Below, piece after piece: positions 42,605 to 51,894 of a stretch of 64,000 nt of DNA (within the stretch, counting starts at the first letter, position 1; the number at the start of each line of letters is the position of its first letter). Under the pieces are notes generated by a model. That model searched no databases, was not told where the DNA came from, and was given only the letters and a program-made list of their open reading frames with translations. Both the position numbers and the translations under genes were made by a program. The stretch lies in NCBI RefSeq assembly GCF_029626235.1, contig NZ_JARUBO010000005.1:5738001-5802000 (forward strand), written 5' to 3'. The DNA comes from Micromonospora sp. WMMD1120. GTDB lineage: Bacteria; Actinomycetota; Actinomycetes; Mycobacteriales; Micromonosporaceae.

Positions 42605-44830
42605 TCAGGGGTAGGTGGTCAGGTACACCGTCTGGTTGGCCGCGTTCGCGGTGCCACCGGCATTGTTGATCACCCGGTTGATGGTGCCGACGCCACCGAG
42701 GGAGACGGTGACCATGTTGGTGAAGCGCACGTTCGGGTTGACCGGCACCTCGAAGGAGCGCTCCTCGACGACCGAGGGGTTCACGTTGAAGTAGCTGTAG
42801 CTACCCAGCCCGAACGCCTGGTGACTGGTCACCGAGTCGGCCACCTTGTACGCGGCGTAGCCCCGGGTCGACCCGTTCATCCAGGCCGCCTGGTTCGGCG
42901 GGTCGTACGGCAGCTCGTTCTGGTAGAAGTAGGTCCGCCCACCGTTGCCGTTCCAGATGGTCTGGTACTTCTGGTAGTGCTCGACGAAGAGGCCGTACAT
43001 GGTGACGTTGTCGCCGTTGACGGTGAGCCCGGTGTCGGCGGTGTTCAGCGTCCACCCGGTCGGCACGCCGCTGGCGGCGTGGTCGGCCCGCCACAGCCAC
43101 ATGTGGTCACCGATCACGTTGTCGCTGTTGACTGTCAACGTGTTGGTGGCCTTGCCGACGTGTGGACCGCCGATGCGGAAGAACACGTCGTGCAGCGAGG
43201 TCGGGTTCGAGGCGTGGCTCGCGGACGAGCCGGACGGCCCGACCTCCATCAGCACCGGCGAGTTGGTGGTGCCGGCCTCGAACATGATGCCGGCGACCTT
43301 GACGCCGTCCACGTCGGCCACCCGCATGCCCACCGTGCCGTTGTCGGCCTGGATGGTGGCCAGGCCCAGCCCGAGGATCACCGTGTCGGCCCGGTTGACC
43401 TGGATCGGCTCGGTGATCCGGTGCACGCCCGGGGTGAAGAGCAGGTGCTTGCCCTGGGCGAGAGCCGCGTTGATGGTGGCGGCGCTGGTGCCGGGCTGGA
43501 CGACGAAGAACTGCGACAGCGACAGTGACGAGCCGGCCGGGGTCTTGTTGTACCAGCTGGTGCCGGTCGAGTTGGCGCGCAGCGCGGGCACGAAGACCCG
43601 GTACTCGCCGCTGCTCGTCACGTACAGGAACGGCTTCTCCCGGACCTGCGGGGTCTGGGCGATGACGGTGTGCGACGGGTTGGGGAAGCTCGGCGCCGGC
43701 GCGCCGACGACGCCCTGGAAGACCATGTTCCACACCGAGCCGGTCCAGCCGTTGCCGAACTCGCTGTTGCGGGAGTACCACTGCTGCTGCGAGCCGGAGA
43801 CCACCAGCCCGTCGATGCGGGTGTCGGCCAGCAGGCCGCCGCTGGACCAGCCGTCGCCACCGTTCCAGAGCTGGATCTGGTTCTGCGCGCCGCGCAGGTG
43901 CATCCGCCGGTACGGCGCGGCCTGGGACACCGCCCACCGCTCCACCGTCTGGCCGGCCGGCAGGGTGACCGAGAGGTTCTCGGCGGCCCGCCAGAAGTTC
44001 TGGGTGGCGTTGCCGCCGAACCAGAACGCCTCGGTGCGGACGTGACCGTTGAGGTTGACGTCGTCGGGGCTCATGCCGAGACCGGCGACCTGGGTGAAGA
44101 AGCCGAGGTTGACGTCGGCGGTGTAGGTGCCGGGCTTGAACAGCACGGCGTAGCGCTGCGGGCCGAACTGGTTGGTCTCCTGCTGCGTGAACAGGGTGTT
44201 GAGTCGACTCTGGATCGTCGACGTGGGCGTGCTCGGGTCGAAGACGAACGTGTTCGGCCCGAGGTTGGGGTTGTACGGGTCGGTGGGCGTGACCGGGGGC
44301 TGGTTGGTGCCGCCGTCGGTCTCGCCGTAGACCTGGAACTCCCAGAGCGAGTAGCCGTAGCCGGTGCCCCGGGCGGTGCCGTACATCCGGACGTAGCGGC
44401 CGGCGCCGGAGACGGTGAGGTTCTGGGTGCCGCCGGTGCCGGTGGTGGTGGAGTAGATCGTGGTCCAGGTGGACCCGTTGTCGGAGGTCTGGAGCTGGAA
44501 GGCCCGGCCGTAGGCGGCCTCCCAGAGCAGGTTGACCTGGGTGATGGTGGCGCGGGCGCCCAGGTCGACCTGGAGCCACTGCGGGTCGCTGAACGCGCTG
44601 GACCAGCGGGTGCCGGTGTTGCCGTCGACGGCGGCGGCGGCCGGGGTGCCACCGTTCTCGCTGGACGAGGCGGTGGCGGTGCGGCCCTGGGACAGCAGGA
44701 CGGGGGCGGCCTGCGCGGAGGGCGTGGCTCCGGTCGGGGTGAGCGTCGCGACCAGCGCCACGGTGAGCCCGACCAGCAGATGCCGCACGACCCGGGGACG
44801 CGGGCGTACGGATGTAGCACGAGATGTCAT
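42605..44830 (-). CDS. Secreted discoidin (F5/8 type C) plus right-handed beta-helix protein, putative glycan-active enzyme
   Basis: A 741-aa exported protein. Signal peptide at residues 1-42 (HLLVGLTVALVATLTPTGAT, cleavage near AQAAP). Residues about 45-165 form a discoidin/CBM32-like domain (ASSSENGGTPAAAAVDGNTG; WLQVDLGARATITQVNLLWE; YVRMYGTARGTGYGYSLWEF). The rest is a long beta-helix of pectate-lyase/GH55-like type with PGTYTADVNLGFFTQVAGLG, GVHRITEPIQVNRADTVILG and GDHMWLWRADHA. Substrate and catalytic residues are not identified. It is preceded by a GAGAGCGCTCTC operator-like site and a plausible promoter, and sits beside a beta-glucoside-type operon. Confidence 0.8.
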   Translation of the reverse strand: MTSRATSVRPRPRVVRHLLVGLTVALVATLTPTGATPSAQAAPVLLSQGRTATASSSENGGTPAAAAVDGNTGTRWSSAFSDPQWLQVDLGARATITQVNLLWEAAYGRAFQLQTSDNGSTWTTIYSTTTGTGGTQNLTVSGAGRYVRMYGTARGTGYGYSLWEFQVYGETDGGTNQPPVTPTDPYNPNLGPNTFVFDPSTPTSTIQSRLNTLFTQQETNQFGPQRYAVLFKPGTYTADVNLGFFTQVAGLGMSPDDVNLNGHVRTEAFWFGGNATQNFWRAAENLSVTLPAGQTVERWAVSQAAPYRRMHLRGAQNQIQLWNGGDGWSSGGLLADTRIDGLVVSGSQQQWYSRNSEFGNGWTGSVWNMVFQGVVGAPAPSFPNPSHTVIAQTPQVREKPFLYVTSSGEYRVFVPALRANSTGTSWYNKTPAGSSLSLSQFFVVQPGTSAATINAALAQGKHLLFTPGVHRITEPIQVNRADTVILGLGLATIQADNGTVGMRVADVDGVKVAGIMFEAGTTNSPVLMEVGPSGSSASHASNPTSLHDVFFRIGGPHVGKATNTLTVNSDNVIGDHMWLWRADHAASGVPTGWTLNTADTGLTVNGDNVTMYGLFVEHYQKYQTIWNGNGGRTYFYQNELPYDPPNQAAWMNGSTRGYAAYKVADSVTSHQAFGLGSYSYFNVNPSVVEERSFEVPVNPNVRFTNMVTVSLGGVGTINRVINNAGGTANAANQTVYLTTYP

Positions 44831-44932
44831 GACATCGCCTGTCGATAGGGGGTTACGGACTGCCGAACGGATGGGGGGACGGCGCGCCCGTGACGTCGGG
44901 GGTGGTGCCGCCGAGGCGACGCCAACGGGATG

Positions 44933-44944
44933 GAGAGCGCTCTC
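44933..44944. promoter_or_regulatory. LacI-type operator-like palindrome
   Basis: GAGAGCGCTCTC is a perfect 12-bp palindrome related to the actinobacterial CebR/LacI-type consensus around AGCGCT. It lies about 100 bp upstream of the secreted discoidin/beta-helix gene. The cognate regulator is not encoded next to it; the adjacent regulator is of ROK type. Confidence 0.5.
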
Positions 44945-44987
44945 GTAGGAGTGTTGCGGCGAGATTGCGGCGGCGTCAAGACATCGA

Positions 44988-45015
44988 TCTATAACACCGT
45001 TATTTATCCTGAGAA
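44988..45015 (-). promoter_or_regulatory. Putative promoter of the discoidin protein gene
   Basis: On the minus strand TTCTCA (45015-45010) and TATAGA (44993-44988) are 16 bp apart in an AT-rich patch, with the palindromic operator downstream. ATAAC/GTTAT at 44991-45003 forms a further small dyad. Evidence is only the hexamer match. Confidence 0.35.
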
Positions 45016-45080
45016 TCAGTTTTTGTGTAATTCGCCGTCGCTCGGGACGGTCGCTGAGCCCACCGCGAGGGTCGCCGCGG

Positions 45081-46280
45081 TCAGCGGCGGACGCCGCCGT
45101 CGGTGAGGAAGCGCGCGATCGGAAGGGTGGCCGCGCCGAGCGCCACCGCGTCCACACCGAGGCGGCACAGCTCGATGGACGCCTGGTCGTACGGCTGGCG
45201 CAGCGCCTGCCGGCCGGCCGCGTCCCGGACCGCCGGCAGCAGGTCGCCCAGCGCCATCGCGGCCCAGCCGCCGAGCACCACCCGCTCCGGGTTGAACAGG
45301 TTGATCAGGTTGGCCACCCCGGCGCCGAGGTAGCCGGCGGTGTCGTCCAGCACCCGACGGGCGGTGGCCGAGGTGTCGGCGGCGGCGACCAGGGCCGCGA
45401 GCTGGGACTCCTCGTCCTCGCCGGGCACCGGTCGACCTCGGCGCGCCTCCCGGTAGCGGTCGATGATCGCCTCCGCCCCGACGTACGCCTCCAGGCAGCC
45501 GCGCGCGCCGCACCGGCAGGGCCGCCCGCCGTACACCAGGGTGGTGTGCCCCCACTCCCCCGCGCTGCTGGACGCGCCCCGGTAGGTGGCGCCGTTGGTG
45601 ACCACCGACGCGCCGACGCCGGAGCCGACCAGCGCGAAGACGGCGTGCCGGGCCCCTCGACCGGCGCCGAACCACATCTCGGCCTGGCCGAGGGTCTTCG
45701 CGCCGTTGTCGATGTGCAGCGGCAGGTCGGTGCGGGAGCCGATCAGGCGCTCCAACGGCACCCGGTCCCAGCCGAGGGCCTGGGCGTGCACGACCGCCTC
45801 GGCGCCCTGCTCGACCACGCCGGAGACGCCGATGCCGACGCCGAGCACGTCGGCGGCGGCCACCCCGGCCGAGGTGGTCACCGCGTCGATGCCGGCCAGC
45901 ACGTGCCCGGCCACCAGGTCCGGCTCGGTGCGGGCCGGGTCGAGCGGGTACTCGACGCTGGCCAGCAGTGTCATCGCGAAGTCGAACAGCTCCACCCGCA
46001 CCCGGGTCTCGCCGACGTCCACGCCGACCAGGAAGGCGAAGCGCGGCGCGATCCGCAGCAGCATGCTGGGCCGACCGCCGTCGGACTCGGCGGCGCCGGC
46101 CTCGGCGACCAGCCCCTCGTCGATCAGGTCGGCCACCACGTTGCTCACCGCGGGCTGGCTGAGCCCCGTGCTGCGGACCAGGTCCTGCCGGGTGAGCGGG
46201 CCGTCGAGGAAGAGCTTGGTCAGCAGGGCGGACCTGTTGCGCAGCCGCACGCTGCGGTTGGTGGCACGCGCCAGCTCCAC
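45081..46280 (-). CDS. ROK-family transcriptional repressor
   Basis: A 399-aa regulator. N-terminal winged HTH: TRQDLVRSTGLSQPAVSNVV and ADLIDEGLVAEAG. The sugar-kinase-like ROK domain has a nucleotide-type motif (VGVDVGETRVRVELFDF), IGIGVSGVV-like and LHIDNGAKTLGQAEMW segments, and the zinc/ROK signature CRCGARGCLEAYVG. GTG 46280 has GAGGTGA upstream. It is divergent from a sugar ABC importer and beta-glucosidase operon, which it probably represses until a beta-glucoside or phospho-sugar binds. The TTAAT..ATTAA dyad at 46356-46375 is a candidate operator. Confidence 0.9.
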   Translation of the reverse strand: MELARATNRSVRLRNRSALLTKLFLDGPLTRQDLVRSTGLSQPAVSNVVADLIDEGLVAEAGAAESDGGRPSMLLRIAPRFAFLVGVDVGETRVRVELFDFAMTLLASVEYPLDPARTEPDLVAGHVLAGIDAVTTSAGVAAADVLGVGIGVSGVVEQGAEAVVHAQALGWDRVPLERLIGSRTDLPLHIDNGAKTLGQAEMWFGAGRGARHAVFALVGSGVGASVVTNGATYRGASSSAGEWGHTTLVYGGRPCRCGARGCLEAYVGAEAIIDRYREARRGRPVPGEDEESQLAALVAAADTSATARRVLDDTAGYLGAGVANLINLFNPERVVLGGWAAMALGDLLPAVRDAAGRQALRQPYDQASIELCRLGVDAVALGAATLPIARFLTDGGVRR

Positions 46281-46331
46281 TCGTCACCTCGTTCCCGTCG
46301 GCCGTCCGTGGCGACTGTAACCGCCCCGTGC

Positions 46332-46375
46332 TTGACGACCCACCAGCCAACAACTTTAATGACGACATAAATTAA
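46332..46375 (+). promoter_or_regulatory. Promoter and ROK-type operator of the sugar importer operon
   Basis: TTGACG (46332-46337) and TTTAAT (46355-46360) are spaced by 17 bp, a near-ideal -35/-10 pair. The -10 is part of a TTAAT (46356-46360) / ATTAA (46371-46375) dyad, which would cover the transcription start and suits ROK repressor binding. It reads toward the substrate-binding protein at 46516. Confidence 0.65.
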
Positions 46376-46515
46376 GCCGTGATGTAACTCCCGGGAAACG
46401 CCGACGGACCCCGACGGCGCACCCCCGAACCCTGTCCGCAGCCGGCCTCCGTCGCCCCGACCCCTATCGGTGACGGAGGCCGGAGGACCCCCACCACGCA
46501 CCGGAAGGGCTGACC

Positions 46516-47814
46516 GTGTCGAGACGACACCTCGGGATATTCACCGCCGCCGTACTGGCCGCCGCCTCGTTGACGGCCTGTGGCGGCTCCGGCGACGACT
46601 CCGCCGCATCGCCGAAGACGCTCACCTACTGGGCCAGCAACCAGGGCGCCAGCCTGGAGGCCGACAAGACGATCCTCCAGCCGGAGCTGGACAAGTTCGA
46701 GAAGCAGACCGGGATCAAGGTCACCGTCGAGGTGGTCCCCTGGTCGGACCTGCTCAACCGGCTGCTGGCCGCCGCCACCTCGGGCAAGGGCCCGGACGTG
46801 GTGAACATCGGCAACACCTGGTCGGCGTCGTTGCAGGCCACCGGCGCGCTGGTCGAGTTCGACGACGCCACCCTGCAGGCCGTCGGCGGCAAGGACCGGA
46901 TCGTGCCCGCCGCGCTCGCCGCCGCCGGCGCGCCCGGCAAGCCGCCGGCCGCCGTGCCGCTCTACTCCATGGCGTACAGCCTCTACTACAACAAGAAGAT
47001 GTTCGCCGACGCCGGCATCACCGCGCCGCCGACCACCTGGGAGCAGGTCGTCGAGTACGGCAAGAAGCTGAGCACCGGCGGCAGGTGGGGCCTGGCGATC
47101 GAGGGGGCCAACCCGTCGGAGAACGCCCACCACGCCTTCACCTTCAGCCAGCAGTACGGCGGCGAGTGGTTCGACTCGGCCGGCAAGCCGACCTTCGACA
47201 CCCCGCAGAACGTCTCGGCGATCAAGCGGTACGTCGACTTCATGGCCGCCGACAAGATCACCAACCCGAGCAACGCCGAGTACGCGCAGAACCAGTCGGT
47301 GTCCGACTTCGCCAACGGCAAGGCCGCCATGCTGCTCTGGCAGTCCGCCGGCTCGAACCTGAAGACGCAGAACATGGCTGCCGACGCGTACGGGGTCGCG
47401 CCGGTGCCGTTCCTGGCCAACCCGCCGGCCGGCGGCAAGAAGGTCAACAGCATGGTCGCCGGCATCAACATGGCGGTCTTCAAGCACACCAAGAACAAGG
47501 ACGGCGCGCTGAGCTTCGTCAAGTTCATGACCAGCGACGAGGAGCAGACGATCCTCAACAAGACGTACGGGTCGCTGCCGGCGGTGAAGACCGCCGCCAC
47601 CGACCCGGCGTTCAGCGCCCCGGAGCAGAAGACCATCCAGGAGACCCTGGTCAGCACCGCGGCCCCGCTTCCGCAGGTGCCCGAGGAGAGCACCTTCGAG
47701 ACCCTGGTCGGCACCGCGATGAAGGAGTTGTTCGCCGACGCGGCGAGCGGCAAGCCGGTCACCGAGGAGTCGGTGAAGGCCAAGCTGACCGACGCGCAGC
47801 AGAAGATGCGCTGA
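46516..47814 (+). CDS. Sugar ABC transporter substrate-binding lipoprotein
   Basis: A 432-aa solute-binding lipoprotein. Signal peptide with lipobox: FTAAVLAAASLTACGG, Cys about 22. The mature protein shows the cluster-1 sugar-binding pattern: LTYWASNQGASLEADKTILQ, GKGPDVVNIGNTWSASLQ and MAYSLYYNKKMFADAG. The GTG start is preceded by GGAAGGG. It heads an operon with two permeases and a GH1 beta-glucosidase under the ROK promoter; the substrate is probably a beta-linked oligosaccharide such as a cello- or other beta-glucoside. A strong hairpin follows its stop. Confidence 0.92.
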   Translation: MSRRHLGIFTAAVLAAASLTACGGSGDDSAASPKTLTYWASNQGASLEADKTILQPELDKFEKQTGIKVTVEVVPWSDLLNRLLAAATSGKGPDVVNIGNTWSASLQATGALVEFDDATLQAVGGKDRIVPAALAAAGAPGKPPAAVPLYSMAYSLYYNKKMFADAGITAPPTTWEQVVEYGKKLSTGGRWGLAIEGANPSENAHHAFTFSQQYGGEWFDSAGKPTFDTPQNVSAIKRYVDFMAADKITNPSNAEYAQNQSVSDFANGKAAMLLWQSAGSNLKTQNMAADAYGVAPVPFLANPPAGGKKVNSMVAGINMAVFKHTKNKDGALSFVKFMTSDEEQTILNKTYGSLPAVKTAATDPAFSAPEQKTIQETLVSTAAPLPQVPEESTFETLVGTAMKELFADAASGKPVTEESVKAKLTDAQQKMR

Positions 47815-47826
47815 CCCAGGCGTCAC

Positions 47827-47867
47827 CGGTGGCCGTGGTCGGGCGCTGAGCCCGGCCACGGCCACCG
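47827..47867 (+). terminator. Intercistronic hairpin between substrate-binding protein and permease genes
   Basis: An 18-bp stem (47827-47844 with 47850-47867, one G-U pair) and a 5-nt loop lie between the substrate-binding protein stop and the next start, without a U tract. Such hairpins stabilise the upstream message or partly terminate, allowing more binding protein than permease. Confidence 0.65.
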
Positions 47868-47884
47868 CCTCCGAGAGGACCCCG

Positions 47885-48877
47885 ATGGCAACCAGCACCA
47901 CCGCGCCGGACGCCGACCGGCGCGAACCCCGGGCGGGGTCGCCGGCCCGGGGGCCGGTCCGCCGGCCCCGCGGCCCGCGCCGCTCGCTCCTGCCGTACCT
48001 GCTGCTCGTACCGGCCGTCGTGCTGGAACTCGCCATCCACGTGATCCCCATGGTGGTCGGGGTGTGGATGAGCCTGCTGGAGCTGACCCAGTTCCACATC
48101 CGTGACTGGTCCACCGCCCCGTTCGTCGGGCTGGAGAACTACCGGGCGACGCTCGACCTGAACAGCGCCGCCGGCAAGGAACTGCTGCACTCGTTCTGGA
48201 TCACCCTGGCCTACAGCCTGCTCTCGGTCGGGTTCGCCTGGCTGCTGGGCATCTCGGCGGCGGTCGTCCTGCAACGGCCGTTCCGGGGCCGGGCGATCCT
48301 GCGGGCGCTGTTCCTCACCCCGTACGCGCTGCCGGTCTACGCCGCCGTGATCACCTGGAGCTTCCTGCTGCAACGCGACACCGGCCTGGTCAACCACGTG
48401 CTCGTCGACCAGCTCGGCCTGCTCGGCGAGCGGCCGTTCTGGCTGATCGGCGACAACAGCTTCTGGTCGCTGCTGGTGGTGTCGGTCTGGCGCAACTGGC
48501 CGTTCGCGTTCCTCTGCCTGATGGCCGGGTTGCAGAACGTGCCCGGGGAGCTGTACGAGGCCGCCGCCATCGACGGCGCCGGGTTCTGGCGTCGGCTGCG
48601 CTCGGTCACCCTGCCGATGCTGCGGCCGGTCAACCTGGTGCTGCTGCTGGTGCTGTTCCTCTGGACGTTCAACGACTTCAACACCCCGTATGTGCTCTTC
48701 GGCGGTTCCGCGCCGGCGCAGGCGGACCTGATCTCCATCCACATCTACCGCAGCTCCTTCAAGACCTGGGACTTCGGCTCGGGCTCGGCGATGTCCGTGG
48801 CGCTGCTGCTGTTCCTGCTGGTCGTCTCGGCCCTGTACCTGCTGATCACCAACCGTCGGAGGAGCGAGAATGCGTGA
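47885..48877 (+). CDS. Sugar ABC transporter permease (MalF-type)
   Basis: A 330-aa permease with six helices after a Pro/Arg-rich cytoplasmic tail of about 35 residues. First helix: LLPYLLLVPAVVLELAIHVI. The ATPase-coupling loop is ELYEAAAIDGAGFWRRLRSV followed by TLPMLRP. GAGAGGA precedes the ATG. It overlaps the second permease by 8 bp. No ATPase gene is present, consistent with use of a shared MsiK-type ATPase. Confidence 0.92.
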   Translation: MATSTTAPDADRREPRAGSPARGPVRRPRGPRRSLLPYLLLVPAVVLELAIHVIPMVVGVWMSLLELTQFHIRDWSTAPFVGLENYRATLDLNSAAGKELLHSFWITLAYSLLSVGFAWLLGISAAVVLQRPFRGRAILRALFLTPYALPVYAAVITWSFLLQRDTGLVNHVLVDQLGLLGERPFWLIGDNSFWSLLVVSVWRNWPFAFLCLMAGLQNVPGELYEAAAIDGAGFWRRLRSVTLPMLRPVNLVLLLVLFLWTFNDFNTPYVLFGGSAPAQADLISIHIYRSSFKTWDFGSGSAMSVALLLFLLVVSALYLLITNRRRSENA

Positions 48878-49709
48878 GACCGCCGGTGAGCGCTGGGGTC
48901 GGCGCATCGTGCTGACCTTCCTCGCCCTCTTCGTCCTCGTCCCGCTCTACGTCATGGTCACCTCGGCGGCGAAGCCGTTGCAGGACGTGCAGAACGGCTT
49001 CACCTGGTGGCCCAGCCGGCCCACCCTGCAACCGTTCGTCGACATGTGGAGCACCGTCCCGCTGGCCCGGTACCTGGTGAACAGCCTGGTGGTGTCGAGC
49101 ATCGCGGCGGTCTGCTCGGTGGCCGTGGCGATCTTCGCCGCGTTCGCGGTCAGTCGCTACCGGTTCCGGGGCCGGGGCGTCTTCTCGGTGACGGTGCTGT
49201 CCACGCAGATGTTCCCCGGCATCCTGTTCCTGCTGCCGCTGTTCCTCATCTACGTCAACCTGGGCAACGCCACCGGCATCGAGCTGTACGCCAGTCGTAC
49301 CGGCCTGGTGATCACGTACCTGACCTTCTCGCTGCCGTTCTCGATCTGGATGCTGGTCGGCTACTTCGACTCGATCCCCCGGGGCCTGGACGAGGCGGCG
49401 CAGGTCGACGGTGCCGGCGCGCTGCGCACCCTGTTCCAGGTCATCCTGCCGGCCGCCGTGCCCGGGGTCGTCGCGGTCACCGTGTACGCGTTCATGACCG
49501 CCTGGGGTGAGGTGCTGTTCGCGTCGGTGATGACCGACGAGGGCAGCCGCACCCTGGCGGTCGGCCTCCAGGGCTACTCCACGCAGTTCAACGTCTACTG
49601 GAACCAGATCATGGCCGCCTCGCTGGTGGTCAGCGTTCCGGTCGTCGTCGGGTTCCTGGCGTTGCAGCGCTACTTCGTCGCCGGCCTCACCGCCGGCGCG
49701 GTCAAGTGA
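48870..49709 (+). CDS. Sugar ABC transporter permease (MalG-type)
   Basis: A 279-aa permease, partner of the preceding gene. First helix: [20 protein letters not shown]. The EAA loop is [20 protein letters not shown] followed by ILPAAVPG, and the C-terminus [11 protein letters not shown] is standard for CUT1 importers. GGAGGAG lies upstream of the ATG, inside the previous gene. The stop is 29 bp before the beta-glucosidase start. Confidence 0.92.
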   Translation: MRETAGERWGRRIVLTFLALFVLVPLYVMVTSAAKPLQDVQNGFTWWPSRPTLQPFVDMWSTVPLARYLVNSLVVSSIAAVCSVAVAIFAAFAVSRYRFRGRGVFSVTVLSTQMFPGILFLLPLFLIYVNLGNATGIELYASRTGLVITYLTFSLPFSIWMLVGYFDSIPRGLDEAAQVDGAGALRTLFQVILPAAVPGVVAVTVYAFMTAWGEVLFASVMTDEGSRTLAVGLQGYSTQFNVYWNQIMAASLVVSVPVVVGFLALQRYFVAGLTAGAVK

Positions 49710-49738
49710 GTCACCCGATCCCAGAGGAGAACCATCCC

Positions 49739-51115
49739 GTGCCCGACCTGTCCAAGCTGCCACCCGACTTCCTCTGGGGTGTCGCCACGGCGGCGTACCA
49801 GATCGAGGGGGCCGTCGACGTCGACGGCCGGGCGCCGTCCATCTGGGACACCTTCTCGGCGACTCCCGGCGCCGTCGACAACGGCGACACCGGCGCGGTG
49901 GCCTGCGACCACTACCACCGCTGGCCGGAGGACGTGGCGCTGCTGCGCCGGCTCGGCGTGGACGCGTACCGCTTCTCGGTGGCCTGGCCCCGGGTGATGC
50001 CGGAGGGGACCGGGGCTGTCAACGCCGCCGGGTTGGACTTCTACGACCGGCTGGTCGACGCGCTGCTCGCCGAGGGCATCCGGCCGTTCACCACCCTTTA
50101 CCACTGGGATCTGCCGCAGGTGCTCCAGGACGCCGGCGGCTGGCCGGAGCGGGCCACCGCCGAGGCGTTCGCCGACTACGCGGCGGTGGTCGCCGCCCGC
50201 CTCGGTGACCGGGTCGCCGACTGGAACACCGTCAACGAGCCGCTCTGCGTGTGCTGGATCGGGCACCTGGAGGGCAACATGGCCCCCGGCGAGCGGGATC
50301 TCACCCGCGCGGTGCACGCCTCGCACCACGTGCTGCTCGGGCACGGCCTGGCCACCCAGGCGATCCGGGCCAACGCCGCCCGGCCCGCCTCGGTGGGCCT
50401 GGTCGTCAACCTCAGCCCGATCGAGGCGGCGACCGACCGGCCCGAGGACGTCGCGGCGGCCCGCCGGGCGGACGGGCACGTCAACAGGTGGTGGCTGGAC
50501 CCGGTCCACGGGCGCGGCTACCCGGCCGACATGATCGACACCTACGGGGTCGAGCCGCCGGTGCGCGGCGACGACCTGGCGGTGATCGCCACGCCCACCG
50601 ACTTCCTCGGGGTGAACTACTACTTCCGGCAACTGGTGGTCGACGACCCGACCGGGCCGGCGCCGTACGCGAAGCAGGTGCCGGTGCCCGGCTCGGTGGA
50701 GACCGCGATGGGCTGGGAGATGTACCCGGCGGGCCTGGAGCGGCTGCTCGTCGACGTGCACGAGGAGTACCGGCCGGGTCGGATCATCGTCACCGAGAGC
50801 GGCTCGGCCTGGCCGGACGAGGTCACCGCGGACGGCACGGTGGAGGACAAGGAGCGCACCGACTACCTGGAGCAGCACCTTGCGGCGTGCGCGGCGGCGG
50901 TGGCCCGGGGCGTGCCGCTGGACGGTTACTTCGTCTGGTCGCTGCTGGACAACTTCGAGTGGGCGTACGGCTACGACAAGCGCTTCGGGCTGGTGCACGT
51001 CGACTACGCCACCCAGCGGCGGACGATGAAGGCGAGCGGGCTGCGCTACGCCGAGCTGATCCGCGCCCACCGGCGGGCCGGCCGTGCGGTCGACACGGCC
51101 ACGCCGGTGGCCTGA
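49739..51115 (+). CDS. GH1 family beta-glucosidase
   Basis: A 458-aa intracellular glycoside hydrolase of family 1 that releases glucose from imported beta-glucosides. Start [20 protein letters not shown] is the family N-signature. Acid/base Glu lies in [10 protein letters not shown]. The nucleophile Glu lies in [10 protein letters not shown] (TESG instead of the common TENG). Other conserved blocks are [17 protein letters not shown] and [23 protein letters not shown] 49739 is chosen because GAGGAG lies about ten bases upstream and the domain starts at once; GTG 49706 would overlap the permease stop. It has no signal peptide and ends the ROK-controlled operon. Confidence 0.93.
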   Translation: MPDLSKLPPDFLWGVATAAYQIEGAVDVDGRAPSIWDTFSATPGAVDNGDTGAVACDHYHRWPEDVALLRRLGVDAYRFSVAWPRVMPEGTGAVNAAGLDFYDRLVDALLAEGIRPFTTLYHWDLPQVLQDAGGWPERATAEAFADYAAVVAARLGDRVADWNTVNEPLCVCWIGHLEGNMAPGERDLTRAVHASHHVLLGHGLATQAIRANAARPASVGLVVNLSPIEAATDRPEDVAAARRADGHVNRWWLDPVHGRGYPADMIDTYGVEPPVRGDDLAVIATPTDFLGVNYYFRQLVVDDPTGPAPYAKQVPVPGSVETAMGWEMYPAGLERLLVDVHEEYRPGRIIVTESGSAWPDEVTADGTVEDKERTDYLEQHLAACAAAVARGVPLDGYFVWSLLDNFEWAYGYDKRFGLVHVDYATQRRTMKASGLRYAELIRAHRRAGRAVDTATPVA

Positions 51116-51225
51116 CAGGCGGGCGGTACGCGACGGCCGCTCGGGGGTGACCCCGGGCGGCCGTTTCGCGTCCGGGTCGGACGAAACCGCCACCAGAGGG
51201 CTCGCCGAGTGGCTAGCCTGCGGCA

Positions 51226-51894
51226 ATGTCCGCAGCACCCGACGAGGTCGAGCAGCCCGAGCCCACCGGGCGGGTGTCCGGCACCGACCGGATGACGGCC
51301 TTCAGCGATGGTGTCTTCGCCATCGTCATCACGCTGCTCGTCATCGACCTGCGGGTGCCGGAGTACCACGAGGGCGAGCTGCTGACCGGTCTGCTCGACG
51401 AGGGCCCCTCGTACCTCGCCTTCGTGGTGTCCTTCGTCTACGTCGGGGTGCTCTGGCTCAACCACCACGCGCTGCTGCGGCTGATCCGCCGGACCACCCT
51501 GGCGCTGAGCTGGATCAACCTCGGCATCCTCTTCGGCACGGTGATCATCCCGTTCCCCACCGCGGTGCTGGCGTCGGCGTTCACCCGGGGCGACACCAAC
51601 GACCAGCGCGCCGCGGTCGCCCTGTACGCCCTCTCCGCGGCCCTCATGTCGGCGCCCTGGCTGGTGTTCTTCGCCTACCTGCGCCGGCACCCGGCGTTGC
51701 TGGAGAACCGGGTCAGCCCGGGGTACGTGCGGGCACAGCGGCTGCGACCGATCACCGGCATCGTGCTGTACGGTCTCGGCGGCCTGCTCGGCTGGTTCGT
51801 CAACCCGCTGCTGGGCCTGATCGCCGTCATCGTGATGATCACCTATCACGCGGTGACCAGCCAGGGACTGCACGGGTGGCTCACCCGCCGCTGA
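51226..51894 (+). CDS. TMEM175-like (DUF1211) membrane protein
   Basis: A 222-aa protein with six hydrophobic helices. The TMEM175/DUF1211 signature is present in the first helix (RMTAFSDGVFAIVITLLVID), followed by VVSFVYVGVLWLNHHALLRL. TMEM175 family members form potassium channels as tetramers (bacteria) or dimers (eukaryotes); the FSDG motif lines the pore. The N-terminal 20 residues are acidic. Convergent overlap of 14 bp with the nucleotidyltransferase gene. It stands alone. Confidence 0.85.
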   Translation: MSAAPDEVEQPEPTGRVSGTDRMTAFSDGVFAIVITLLVIDLRVPEYHEGELLTGLLDEGPSYLAFVVSFVYVGVLWLNHHALLRLIRRTTLALSWINLGILFGTVIIPFPTAVLASAFTRGDTNDQRAAVALYALSAALMSAPWLVFFAYLRRHPALLENRVSPGYVRAQRLRPITGIVLYGLGGLLGWFVNPLLGLIAVIVMITYHAVTSQGLHGWLTRR

